This document shows positions 1-5,667 of a stretch of DNA of 11,033 bases, piece after piece (the stretch's first letter is position 1; each line of letters begins with the position of its first letter). This stretch comes from CAYLJO01 sp964383905. GTDB taxonomy: Bacteria > Acidobacteriota > Blastocatellia > Pyrinomonadales > Pyrinomonadaceae. Below the pieces are notes generated by a model, which searched no databases, was not told where the DNA came from, and saw only the letters and a program-made list of their open reading frames with translations. The DNA is taken from positions 1 to 11,033 of the forward strand of contig CAYLJO010000203.1 of assembly GCA_964383905.1 (NCBI GenBank), written 5' to 3'. The position numbers and the translations under genes are program-made.

Positions 1-174
1 GCCTCCATTAAATTATAGCGTATTACCCCGGCACTCATGGCTCTTGTGCCTCATTCGTGGCGCTGGTCGACTCGTGGCTTTCCTACTTCGACACTCCGAC
101 AAAAGAAAAAGCTTGTCATGTTGTCGGAGATGGTATGTAAGATGTGGTTTTTTTGGAGCGGCCTCGATACTCAG
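1..174. other. AT-rich left edge without a recognisable gene
   Basis: I see no convincing gene or RNA here. A plus-strand frame starting at 37 gives a low-complexity Trp/Ser/Thr product unlike a real protein. The stretch around 36-85 contains loosely repeated CTCATGGC / CTCATTCGTGGC / CTCGTGGC words, which look like worn short repeats. A run of seven T lies near 147-153, but no good stem precedes it, so I do not call a terminator. If the weak frame at 175-426 is not a gene, the gene-free stretch extends to 489. Confidence 0.4.
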
Positions 175-426
175 TCAACGACGACGCCCACGATTTCTGT
201 TCTTAGCTTGAGTTTTGTTCTTGCGTTTAAAAATCTGATCGTTCCAATCCATCTTAGGTAGAGGTTTTGGTTCTTCACGTGGAGGCTGTGGCTTATCAAT
301 AAAGTTAAAGCTAGAGACGTGAGAGACGCCAATGTATTTATTTTGTATTAGATGTACTAAATCATTCTCAAATGCTGAGGTAACGTAAATTATCGCTGAG
401 CCTTCAAGAGGTTCGCTCACGGACAC
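175..426 (-). CDS. Doubtful small hypothetical protein, 83 aa, GTG start
   Basis: I do not recognise this product. The first possible start is a GTG at 426 with no visible Shine-Dalgarno site. The frame stays open upstream for about 20 more codons, to a stop just beyond the end of the antitoxin gene, and that upstream stretch also reads like protein (rich in F, A, Y, L). Residues 1-45 look like a folded segment. Residues 46-60 are Pro/Glu/Lys-rich, and the last 20 residues are strongly basic, ending in an Arg/Gly run, which could bind nucleic acid. It lies about 60 bases downstream of the HigA gene on the same strand, so it may be cotranscribed. Alternatives are a 5'-truncated pseudogene, a gene with a non-standard start, or chance. 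Confidence 0.3.
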   Translation of the reverse strand: MSVSEPLEGSAIIYVTSAFENDLVHLIQNKYIGVSHVSSFNFIDKPQPPREEPKPLPKMDWNDQIFKRKNKTQAKNRNRGRRR

Positions 427-489
427 AATAGAAGCTAAAGCAAAGGCTCTATAAAAAGGATCTGCAAAGAATACCTCCCGGAAACACTA

Positions 490-906
490 TCATATAAACA
501 TTTCAGGCGATACATTAAAGAAGGCTGCTAATTTCTTAATGTGCGCTTTGCTTAGTTCGCGCTTACCATTTAATACCTGCGATGCTGTACTTTTAGAACC
601 GAATACTCCCCACAGGTCTTTCTGCGTGAGTCCGCGAGCATCCATCAAATGCTCTAACATTGCTAGAGGTGTGGGCTTTTTAATCGGATAAGCCTTTTCT
701 TCAAAATCTTCGATGAGTTTCACTATTAACTTAAACACCTTTTCTTCTTCAGGTGATAAGTCCTCGCCCTTTTCAAAAAACTTTTCAACCTCTGCTAGCA
801 TGCGTTCATTCTCTTCTTCCGTCTCAATAATCATGGGCATTGATTTTGAAAGAAGTTTCTTATAGCGAGTTTCGTTGATTACCTGTGTGCTTCTCATGCT
901 TTCCAT
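490..906 (-). CDS. higA: HigA-type antitoxin, XRE-family HTH regulator
   Basis: This is the antitoxin of a type II toxin-antitoxin pair. It should bind and neutralise the HigB mRNA interferase and repress the shared promoter. The protein has 138 residues. The N-terminal half (about 1-75) is helical and Glu/Lys-rich, as in the COG5499 HigA group, and would hold the toxin-binding part. The C-terminal part (about 79-138) is an XRE/Cro-like helix-turn-helix: GLTQKDLWGVFGSKSTASQ is followed by a second helix and an NGKRELSKAHIKKLAAFF core. Two starts are possible. The ATG at 906 overlaps the toxin gene by 13 bases and has GAAGGG immediately upstream. The in-frame ATG at 897 makes a classic ATGA overlap with the toxin stop and sits about 11 bases after that GAAGGG. 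Toxin-first gene order is typical of the Hig family. The family call is strong; the exact start is uncertain. Confidence 0.88.
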   Translation of the reverse strand: MESMRSTQVINETRYKKLLSKSMPMIIETEEENERMLAEVEKFFEKGEDLSPEEEKVFKLIVKLIEDFEEKAYPIKKPTPLAMLEHLMDARGLTQKDLWGVFGSKSTASQVLNGKRELSKAHIKKLAAFFNVSPEMFI

Positions 907-1181
907 TTCCCTTCATCGTACTGCTTATGAATTAGAATTTTTATGATGAAAATAGTTTGACCGCGATAGCGTATTCTCGTTATTAAGCGATAGCTGTTTT
1001 TCTTGATACTGAATACCGTATATCTACCAACTAAATCCGCATGTGAATATTGCTGCTTTACCTCAGCCAGGTTTTTCCATTGAGCATTCTTTGCTTCCCT
1101 ATACCATGAATCTAACGAGCTTTCAGCATCAGGATATTTTTTAACAAATTCTCTAATAGCCTTCCTGCTAATAACGTGCAT
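894..1181 (-). CDS. higB: HigB-type toxin, ribosome-dependent mRNA interferase
   Basis: The product is predicted to be a RelE-superfamily toxin that cleaves mRNA during translation and slows growth when HigA is lost. I start it at the ATG at 1181, giving 95 residues beginning MHVISRKAIREF, which matches the usual start and length of the HigB_toxin family. A longer frame from 1220 adds 13 residues with no family match. Family-typical elements are the opening helix with ISRKAIREF, the WYREAKNAQWKN segment, the F-I-K-N-S-YRL-I strand pair, and a C-terminal IHKQYD where relatives usually have H-x-x-YD. The ribosome binding site is weak. The stop overlaps the start of higA, so the two are translationally coupled. 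Surrounding DNA is AT-rich compared with the housekeeping genes to the right, consistent with a mobile accessory module. Confidence 0.88.
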   Translation of the reverse strand: MHVISRKAIREFVKKYPDAESSLDSWYREAKNAQWKNLAEVKQQYSHADLVGRYTVFSIKKNSYRLITRIRYRGQTIFIIKILIHKQYDEGKWKA

Positions 1182-1200
1182 ATGATATTGTCTCACATAG

Positions 1201-1217
1201 GTTTGCGTATTGTAAAC
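1201..1217 (-). promoter_or_regulatory. Candidate higBA operator and -10 element
   Basis: An imperfect 17-base inverted repeat (GTTTgC, five-base centre, GtAAAC) lies 20-36 bases upstream of the HigB start. On the minus strand it contains TACAAT at 1214-1209, one mismatch from the sigma-70 -10 consensus. I find no good -35 box at the right distance. An operator overlapping the -10 box is what an autorepressing HigA would use, but the assignment is inference from position and symmetry only. Confidence 0.25.
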
Positions 1218-1292
1218 CACGTAGGCTTATGTTGATGATTTTGTTGGTTTCTAAAATTTCTCTATTCTCTCAGGATCAGGTGGAAGTCATAA

Positions 1293-1430
1293 ATGGGAAA
1301 GACACTTTGGGCCAATTGTGCTGTTGTGCCTGGTTACAACGAAGACACAGCCCGGTATCTTAAAGAACATTGGGGAGTGTATCGGCATGGCCTTAGCGAA
1401 GATGAATTGAAGAAAGGGGGATCGCCGTGA
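1293..1430 (+). CDS. Small hypothetical protein, 45 aa, coupled to the next gene
   Basis: A 45-residue frame starts at ATG 1293 with AGGTGG nine bases upstream. I do not recognise the product. It begins MGKTLWANC, has a central GYNEDTARYLKEHWGVYRHG segment that is probably helical, and ends in a charged SEDELKKGGSP tail. There is no signal peptide or membrane segment. Its TGA overlaps the GTG start of the following frame (GTGA at 1427-1430), the arrangement usual for translationally coupled pairs, which is the main reason to believe in it. It is divergent from the higBA operon, with about 110 bases between the starts. The length is short, so a degraded remnant is possible. Confidence 0.45.
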   Translation: MGKTLWANCAVVPGYNEDTARYLKEHWGVYRHGLSEDELKKGGSP

Positions 1431-1714
1431 ACTTGATGGGAATAACAGTACGCGAATGTCCTGAGATTATGAGCGACTTGGAAAACAGCGGATATTTCGG
1501 CAGGAAGCCTGCCATCTGGCAAATAAATCGAATATCCGAACATAGGGTAACTTTTTATTTGGTCAATCACGGCGGAAAGTCAGAAGATGGTAGCCACGAC
1601 TTGTGGGAAGAAATTTTTATATTCATTCCGATCAGCAATGTGATTGGTATTCACAATGTTTCAGAGCAGTTTTTCATTAATGAATCTCTGCGGTCATTGG
1701 AGAATAAGAGATAG
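1427..1714 (+). CDS. Small hypothetical protein, 95 aa
   Basis: A 95-residue frame starts at GTG 1427, preceded by a strong AAAGGGGG site six bases upstream; an ATG at 1436 is the alternative. I cannot assign a family. The sequence looks like a compact soluble alpha/beta protein: an acidic N-terminal helix (about 9-20), a strand-like region WQINRISEHRVTFYLVNHGG (31-50), an acidic SEDGSHDLWEE stretch, and a hydrophobic EIFIFIPISNVIGIHNV strand (62-78). It has one Cys and no zinc-binding pattern. Size, acidity and coupling to the 45-residue gene upstream resemble small toxin/immunity or toxin/antitoxin partners, but no motif supports such a role. Coding potential looks real; function is unknown. 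Confidence 0.6.
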   Translation: MNLMGITVRECPEIMSDLENSGYFGRKPAIWQINRISEHRVTFYLVNHGGKSEDGSHDLWEEIFIFIPISNVIGIHNVSEQFFINESLRSLENKR

Positions 1715-1859
1715 CAGAGTCCGATTGGGTGTAACCTGTTTTCTCTGTGCCCCCTCCCTATGTCTTCTGTGCCTCTGCGGTGAGGCTGTTGTTCGCACTC
1801 ATGTGAGACCCGCTATAGTTGTTGTCTTCGGTAATGACGCGCCCCCTGCTTAATCTGAC
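1715..1859. other. Convergent intergenic spacer with pyrimidine-rich repeat-like sequence
   Basis: This spacer lies between two converging genes. From about 1741 to 1785 it is pyrimidine-rich, with CTGTGCC occurring twice 22 bases apart (1745 and 1767) followed by CTCTGCGGTG. It resembles the worn short-period repeats found between the nuo genes further right, but the periodicity is weaker. I see no clear terminator on either strand. It also marks the border between the AT-rich left part and the GC-richer genes to the right. Confidence 0.35.
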
Positions 1860-2756
1860 CTATTTAATCAAGTGCCGGAGCGCACTCTTGAGCTCAGGAT
1901 ACTGGAATGTGTAACCCGATACTTTCAAGCGTGCGGGCTCGACGCGTGCGCTTCCCAGCAGCAACGCGTCGGCCATTTCTCCGAAAACGAGACGCGCGGC
2001 AAAAGCCGGCACAGGGAAGAGGGTCGGGCGCGAAAGCACCTGCCCCAGCGTCTTTGTGAACTCAAGATTAGTCACAGGGTGTGGTGCCACCACGTTGACC
2101 GGACCGCTTAGTGACTCATTATTAAGGGCATAATCGACAACTCCGACGACGTCATCAAGTGCTACCCAGCTCATATACTGCTTCCCGCTGCCGAATTTCC
2201 CTCCGGCGCCGAGTTGGAAAGGCGGCAGCATCTTCGCCAGGGCCCCGCCATCCTTGCTGAGCACAACGCCAAAGCGAAGATTGACAACGCGCATCCCCTT
2301 CTGCGCCGCCGGCCGCGCTGCGGCCTCCCACTCGCGGCAAACGCCCGCGAGAAAATCGGTGCCGGGAGCGCTGTCTTCGCGCAAAATCTCCTCACCGCGA
2401 TCACCGTAATACCCGATGGCCGACGCCGAAAGAACTGCTTTCGGCGGGGCGGCCAGCCCGGCGAGCGCTTCGCTGAGCAGCCGCGTACCGTTGACCCGGC
2501 TGTCGCGAATCCGGCGTTTCCTCTCATCCGTCCAGCGACCTTCGGCGATATTTTCACCTGCCAGATGAACGACGGCGTCCAATCCTTCAAGCCCCGCAGT
2601 ATCTATGTAGTTCTGCTCCGGGTTCCACCTGACTTCGGCGGCGCCGGATTTAGGCGTCGATCGCACCAGACGAATTACCCCGTGACCCTTTGACGTTAGC
2701 GCGGGAACAAGAGTGGAACCGATCAGCCCGGTTGATCCCGTCACAAGAATCTTCAT
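1860..2756 (-). CDS. TIGR01777-family NAD(P)-binding epimerase-like protein
   Basis: This is an extended short-chain dehydrogenase/reductase-like protein of the TIGR01777 (YfcH / SDR39U1) family. Members bind NAD(P) and are annotated as sugar-nucleotide epimerases, but the substrate is not established. The 298 residues match the family length. Seen in the sequence: the Rossmann glycine motif GSTGLIG at 7-13, the family signature HLAGENIAEGRW at 64-75, the segment SASAIGYYGD at 110-119 in the usual catalytic Ser/Tyr region, the LRFGVVLSKDGGAL block at 160-173, and a C-terminal DUF1731-like tail from about 250, with LLLGSARVEPARL and GYTFQYPEL. A GGAG site lies eight bases before the ATG at 2756. 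It follows thiG on the same strand after a strong terminator, so it is probably transcribed separately. No link to thiamine synthesis is implied. Confidence 0.92.
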   Translation of the reverse strand: MKILVTGSTGLIGSTLVPALTSKGHGVIRLVRSTPKSGAAEVRWNPEQNYIDTAGLEGLDAVVHLAGENIAEGRWTDERKRRIRDSRVNGTRLLSEALAGLAAPPKAVLSASAIGYYGDRGEEILREDSAPGTDFLAGVCREWEAAARPAAQKGMRVVNLRFGVVLSKDGGALAKMLPPFQLGAGGKFGSGKQYMSWVALDDVVGVVDYALNNESLSGPVNVVAPHPVTNLEFTKTLGQVLSRPTLFPVPAFAARLVFGEMADALLLGSARVEPARLKVSGYTFQYPELKSALRHLIK

Positions 2757-2878
2757 CTGCCAGTCTCCGCAAGCTGCTGCTTAACCAGTGATGTCATGAT
2801 CGGTGAGCGATGTTGAGTGTTGACGATCTGTTGAAGACAAGTCGTTCCACTATATTGAGTCACGAGAGCTAACGGCTG

Positions 2879-2919
2879 AATAAATCGCCAGCCGCATTTG
2901 CTTTCAATGCGGCTGGCGA
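2879..2919 (-). terminator. Rho-independent-type terminator after thiG
   Basis: A perfect 14-base-pair inverted repeat (2885-2898 paired with 2906-2919) has a 7-base loop and a GC-rich stem built on CGCCAGCCGCA. Read on the minus strand it is followed at once by TTTATT (2884-2879), a short U-rich tail. It lies about 40 bases past the thiG stop and upstream of the epimerase-like gene, so it should end the thiS-thiG transcript. The plus-strand side has no T tract. The U tail is short, so efficiency may be moderate. Confidence 0.75.
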
Positions 2920-2956
2920 AGGATTCGGCTCAAAGGGTCATTACAGGTTGATGCCT

Positions 2957-3760
2957 TCAGCGTACGACGCCCGACAGCGGACTCGACGCGCTGGCGTAGA
3001 GGCGCTTCGGCATCCGACCGGCGAGATAGGCTAAGCGCCCGGCCTCAATCGCCAGCCGCATCGCCTGGGCCATCTGCGCCGGGTTCTGTGCTTCGGCAAT
3101 CGCCGTGTTCATCAGAACCGCATCAGCACCCAACTCCATCGCGACCGCCGCGTCGCTGGCCGTGCCAACGCCGGCGTCGACGATGATCGTCGCCAGCGGC
3201 AACTGTTCGCGCATGATGCGCAGGTTCGCGGGGTTCTGCACGCCCAGACCTGATCCGATAGGAGCCGCCAGCGGCATCACGGCGGCGCAACCGGCGTCAA
3301 GCAGCTTCTTCGCCACGATCAAGTCGTCCGAGAAATAAGGCAGGACGGTGAATCCTTCGCGCACCAGCACGCGTGCCGCCTCCAGCGTTTGCTCGTTATC
3401 GGGGAAGAGTGTGACGGGATCGCCGATCACTTCCAGCTTGACGAGTTCGGTCGAGAGCGCTTCACGCGCCAGTCGTGCCGTGCGGATCGCTTCTTCTGCC
3501 GTGTAGCAGCCGGCGGTGTTGGGCAGGATGGTCAACGAAGGATCAAGGTGATCCAGAAAAGATTCGGCGCTCCTGTCGAGCGGCACGCGGCGGACGGCGA
3601 CGGTCACCATCTCGGCCCCGGACGCGCGGTGCGCCGCCTTCATCTCATCGAACGTGCGGTACTTTCCCGTACCGATAATCAGCCGCGAAGCGATCGGCCG
3701 GCCCCCGACCTCAAATTTCTCCGTCGCCACCCCGATCGGCGTTGAAGCTAAAGCAGACAT
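2957..3760 (-). CDS. thiG: Thiazole synthase ThiG
   Basis: ThiG makes the thiazole phosphate moiety of thiamine in the cytoplasm from 1-deoxy-D-xylulose 5-phosphate, a glycine-derived imine and the sulfur carried by ThiS thiocarboxylate. The 267-residue product fits the family length and TIM-barrel fold. Visible signatures are RLIIGTGKY at 26-34, NTAGC at 81-85, VKLEVIGD at 107-114 containing the Schiff-base lysine (Lys108), MPLAAPIGSGLGVQNP at 162-177 (phosphate binding) and DAGVGTASDAA at 195-205. The usual PYCSDD is PYFSDD here (141-146); I do not expect this to abolish activity. AGGAG lies three bases before the ATG at 3760. thiS lies 125 bases upstream on the same strand. No TPP riboswitch is visible before it. 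Confidence 0.97.
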   Translation of the reverse strand: MSALASTPIGVATEKFEVGGRPIASRLIIGTGKYRTFDEMKAAHRASGAEMVTVAVRRVPLDRSAESFLDHLDPSLTILPNTAGCYTAEEAIRTARLAREALSTELVKLEVIGDPVTLFPDNEQTLEAARVLVREGFTVLPYFSDDLIVAKKLLDAGCAAVMPLAAPIGSGLGVQNPANLRIMREQLPLATIIVDAGVGTASDAAVAMELGADAVLMNTAIAEAQNPAQMAQAMRLAIEAGRLAYLAGRMPKRLYASASSPLSGVVR

Positions 3761-3885
3761 GATCTCCTCAAAACTCCTGACAACTGTTTGTCGATGACTC
3801 TACACCCGAAGAAGGCAAAAGAGAAATTCTCCGGGCGGGCGCGCTTGCCTTATCTCTGGCGACTTACCACGCGCGAGCCGATTCC

Positions 3886-4086
3886 CTACCCGCCACCGAC
3901 GAAATGAACAACCTCGATCCGGTCGCCTTCCGAGAGCAGAGTTTGGGGCCAATCGCTACGCCGCACCACCTTATGGTTGAGCTCGATGGCGAGACGCTCG
4001 GGCGCGAGCCGAAGATGACTGATCAGCTCGTCAAGACTGATCCGATCCGGCACGTCTCGTGTTTCGCCATTAATATGAATGCGCAA
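3886..4086 (-). CDS. thiS: Sulfur carrier protein ThiS
   Basis: ThiS is a small beta-grasp, ubiquitin-like protein. Its C-terminal glycine is adenylylated by ThiF and converted to a thiocarboxylate that donates sulfur to ThiG. The 66 residues match the family. The sequence opens MRIHINGE, has the middle segment ERLAIELNHKVVRRSDW (30-46), and ends EGDRIEVVHFVGGG with the required terminal Gly-Gly. The start is a TTG at 4086; no other start exists in frame before the preceding gene's stop. The ribosome site is poor (AAAGG only two bases away), so translation may depend on coupling with the upstream gene, whose stop is 39 bases away. No ThiF, ThiO or ThiE gene is present in this window. Confidence 0.95.
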   Translation of the reverse strand: MRIHINGETRDVPDRISLDELISHLRLAPERLAIELNHKVVRRSDWPQTLLSEGDRIEVVHFVGGG

Positions 4087-4125
4087 GGCCTTTGACCCGA
4101 CTCTCCGGAGTGCAGGGCACCGCGG

Positions 4126-4935
4126 TTAGCCTTGATGGATAATACGGCGTATCTCCGCCTCCTTACCGTCAACAGCAACGTGTATGAGAAGGGCTGCGCG
4201 CCCTGTCGTAAACCGCGGCAGCGTGACCGAGACGCTGGCAACCCCATTCTCGTCCGTCTGGGCCGAGCTGATGATCGGGCGAAAAGCCGTCCCGAGAATC
4301 TTCACGGTAACCGGAGCACCGACCACGCCATTTTCGCCTTCTTCGGACCCGCGACTGACGCGGACGCGCAAGGTGACAGTCTCACCGCTGCGAAACTCCT
4401 TCTCCTTGAGTAGGACGAGATGCAGATCACCCCCGGCCGGCGCGACAACTTCCGTATCAGTTTTCGCAGGCGGCGGAACTGCCTGCTGGCGGTTATCGGC
4501 AGGTCTGCCGGCCGGTCTGGCTTTCGCCGTTGGCGCAGGTTTCGGGGGAAGCGTCGGGGGCGGCGGCGCTGGCTTAGCCGGGTTTTGATCCGGCGTGCTG
4601 TTTAAGGCAGCAGGGGCCGGCGCGGCAGGCGGTTTAGCCTGTTGGGTGGCGCGCGTTTCGGCTTCGCGCTTGCTCATACGCTTCAGGTCTTCGAGGCGCC
4701 CGGAGCGGATCGCCGCGCAAATTAACTGGTGCTGGCGCTGGAGTCGGAGTGTAAGCTCGCGCTCGTCAAAACCGGCTGCGATCAAGTCCTCATAGCGCGA
4801 GCGTTTGCTGGCCAGGATCGTGCCGCCCACATAGACCAGTGAGAGGATCAGGGGTGAGTTCAGCCCCTTGTCTTCTGTCTGCACGTGGTAGACAACGCCT
4901 TCGTACTCGACGTCTGTGTTGAATCCGGTTATCAC
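4126..4935 (-). CDS. Conserved unknown protein with Pro/Ala-rich linker and Ig-like C-terminal domain
   Basis: The 269-residue product has three visible parts. Residues 1-95 form a compact N-terminal region (VEYEGVVYHVQTEDKG, then PLILSLVYVGGTILASKRSRYEDL), followed by a charged helix. Residues 100-165 are an Ala/Pro/Lys-rich, surely disordered linker. Residues 168-269 are beta-rich with features of bacterial Ig-like or carboxypeptidase-regulatory-like domains: LREGET-like FRSGETVTLRVRV, GAPVTVKILGTAFRP, TDENGVASVSVTLP and a final HVAVDGKEAEIRRII. I remember similar N-terminal sequences from Acidobacteriota genomes but can name no function. There is no signal peptide or transmembrane segment. 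It starts at GTG 4935, with AAGGAA about ten bases upstream. It is the first gene of a minus-strand unit leading into thiS and thiG, and its stop is in the same frame as thiS. Confidence 0.8.
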   Translation of the reverse strand: MITGFNTDVEYEGVVYHVQTEDKGLNSPLILSLVYVGGTILASKRSRYEDLIAAGFDERELTLRLQRQHQLICAAIRSGRLEDLKRMSKREAETRATQQAKPPAAPAPAALNSTPDQNPAKPAPPPPTLPPKPAPTAKARPAGRPADNRQQAVPPPAKTDTEVVAPAGGDLHLVLLKEKEFRSGETVTLRVRVSRGSEEGENGVVGAPVTVKILGTAFRPIISSAQTDENGVASVSVTLPRFTTGRAALLIHVAVDGKEAEIRRIIHQG

Positions 4936-5004
4936 TACCGCTAATTTCCTTACGCGCTGCCTGCCAGAAGCAATTTTGACTTAAAAAGAGAGGCAGAATT
5001 GCAC

Positions 5005-5032
5005 AGTATCACAAGCTTTTTCAGGCGGTCAA
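5005..5032 (-). promoter_or_regulatory. Candidate sigma-70 promoter for the 4935-2957 unit
   Basis: Read on the minus strand, TTGACC (5032-5027, five of six consensus bases) is followed after 16 bases by GATACT (5010-5005, four of six), with a TG two bases upstream of the -10, as in extended -10 promoters. Transcription would start near 4998, about 60 bases before the GTG at 4935. It fits the gene direction, but the -10 is weak. Confidence 0.45.
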
Positions 5033-5072
5033 TCTCCTTTATGGACGCCGCTTTGCATCCCCATAAGGTCGC

Positions 5073-5101
5073 TTGACACACATAGTTAATTGGACTACGA
5101 T
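5073..5101 (+). promoter_or_regulatory. Sigma-70-type promoter of the nuo operon
   Basis: A perfect TTGACA at 5073-5078 and TACGAT at 5096-5101 (four of six consensus bases) are separated by the ideal 17 bases. Transcription would begin near 5108, giving a leader of about 73 bases before nuoA. No other gene start lies between it and nuoA, and no comparable promoter is visible further downstream in the operon. Confidence 0.7.
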
Positions 5102-5145
5102 AGACCTTGTGCAATGATTCTCAATCTCGGTGCCGGTGGGATGCT

Positions 5146-5177
5146 AACCTCTATGATGGTTGAGAGGTTGGGGGAGG
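5146..5177 (+). promoter_or_regulatory. Leader hairpin next to the nuoA ribosome binding site
   Basis: AACCTCT (5146-5152) and AGAGGTT (5163-5169) form a perfect 7-base-pair stem with a 10-base loop in the predicted nuo leader. The nuoA Shine-Dalgarno GGGGAGG (5171-5177) follows immediately. The CCTC of the left arm could alternatively pair with GAGG of the Shine-Dalgarno site (5174-5177), so two mutually exclusive folds can be drawn, one exposing and one masking the site. A regulatory role is inference. Confidence 0.35.
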
Positions 5178-5180
5178 CGT

Positions 5181-5645
5181 ATGTCAAAGTTTGAGTTGAG
5201 AGATTACTTGCCGATCCTCTTAATGTTTATTGTGGCGGCAGGATTTGCTGTCACTAACGTGCTGCTTTCGCAGTTAGTTGGCCAGCGCAAAGCCACACGC
5301 ACAAAGCTGATGCCATACGAGTGCGGGAAAGACCCGGTCGGGTCTGCCAGGGAGAGATTCTCGGTTAAGTTCTACCTGATCGCGATGATCTTTATCCTGT
5401 TCGATATTGAGGTCATCTTTTTGGTGCCGTGGGCCGTCGTCTTCAAAGACCTCGCCGCCTCCGGATTGCGGACGCTTGTCTATGTCGAGATGATGCTGTT
5501 TGTGGTGCTGCTGCTCGCCGGTTATGTTTACGTGGTGAAGAAGGGCGCGTTTGATTGGAGCGCGCGCGCGCGGCGTGAAGCCGAAGCGGAAGCGCGGCTG
5601 CTCGCCGACACTGAGAAGCGTCAAGCGGCGCGGCGCGCCGCTTGA
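5181..5645 (+). CDS. nuoA: NADH-quinone oxidoreductase subunit A
   Basis: NuoA is a membrane subunit of complex I beside the quinone-binding site, where NADH oxidation is coupled to proton pumping. The 154-residue product has three hydrophobic segments, about 9-33, 63-88 and 97-121. The conserved loop has YECGKDPVGSARERFSVKFY at 47-65, including the Cys48 region, followed by FDIEVIFLVPWA at 74-85 with the invariant acidic pair. The tail from about 125 is charged and Ala/Arg/Glu-rich, longer than in compact homologues and probably helical. I start at ATG 5181, after GGGGAGG three bases upstream; a TTG seven codons earlier lacks family support. It is the first gene of the operon and is separated from nuoB by 22 bases. 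Confidence 0.96.
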   Translation: MSKFELRDYLPILLMFIVAAGFAVTNVLLSQLVGQRKATRTKLMPYECGKDPVGSARERFSVKFYLIAMIFILFDIEVIFLVPWAVVFKDLAASGLRTLVYVEMMLFVVLLLAGYVYVVKKGAFDWSARARREAEAEARLLADTEKRQAARRAA

Positions 5646-5667
5646 TCGAGGGGTTAAGGTAAGATCA

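Noticed and set aside
37..261. Plus-strand frame of 74 codons at the left edge
   Set aside because: No ribosome site, odd Trp/Ser/Thr-rich content, and overlap with the minus-strand frame; no sign of real coding.
1182..1220. Longer HigB starting at 1220
   Set aside because: The extra 13 residues are not part of the HigB family and would cover the candidate promoter; ATG 1181 gives the usual N-terminus.
2171..2693. Overlapping open frames on both strands inside the epimerase-like gene
   Set aside because: The TIGR01777-type protein occupies this DNA with clear motifs; the other frames give Arg/Ala-rich products with no recognisable domain.
3761..3885. Possible TPP riboswitch in the 125-base gap before thiG
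   Set aside because: Neither the conserved CTGAGA core nor the paired second conserved block of the thi box is present on the minus strand; the leader before the first gene of the unit also lacks them.
5160..5180. Longer NuoA starting at TTG 5160
   Set aside because: The added seven residues would cover the Shine-Dalgarno site and match no NuoA N-terminus; ATG 5181 is better placed.
5551..5667. Longer NuoB beginning inside nuoA
   Set aside because: The added residues are an Arg/Lys-rich shadow of the nuoA tail; ATG 5668 has a ribosome site and begins the family-like sequence.
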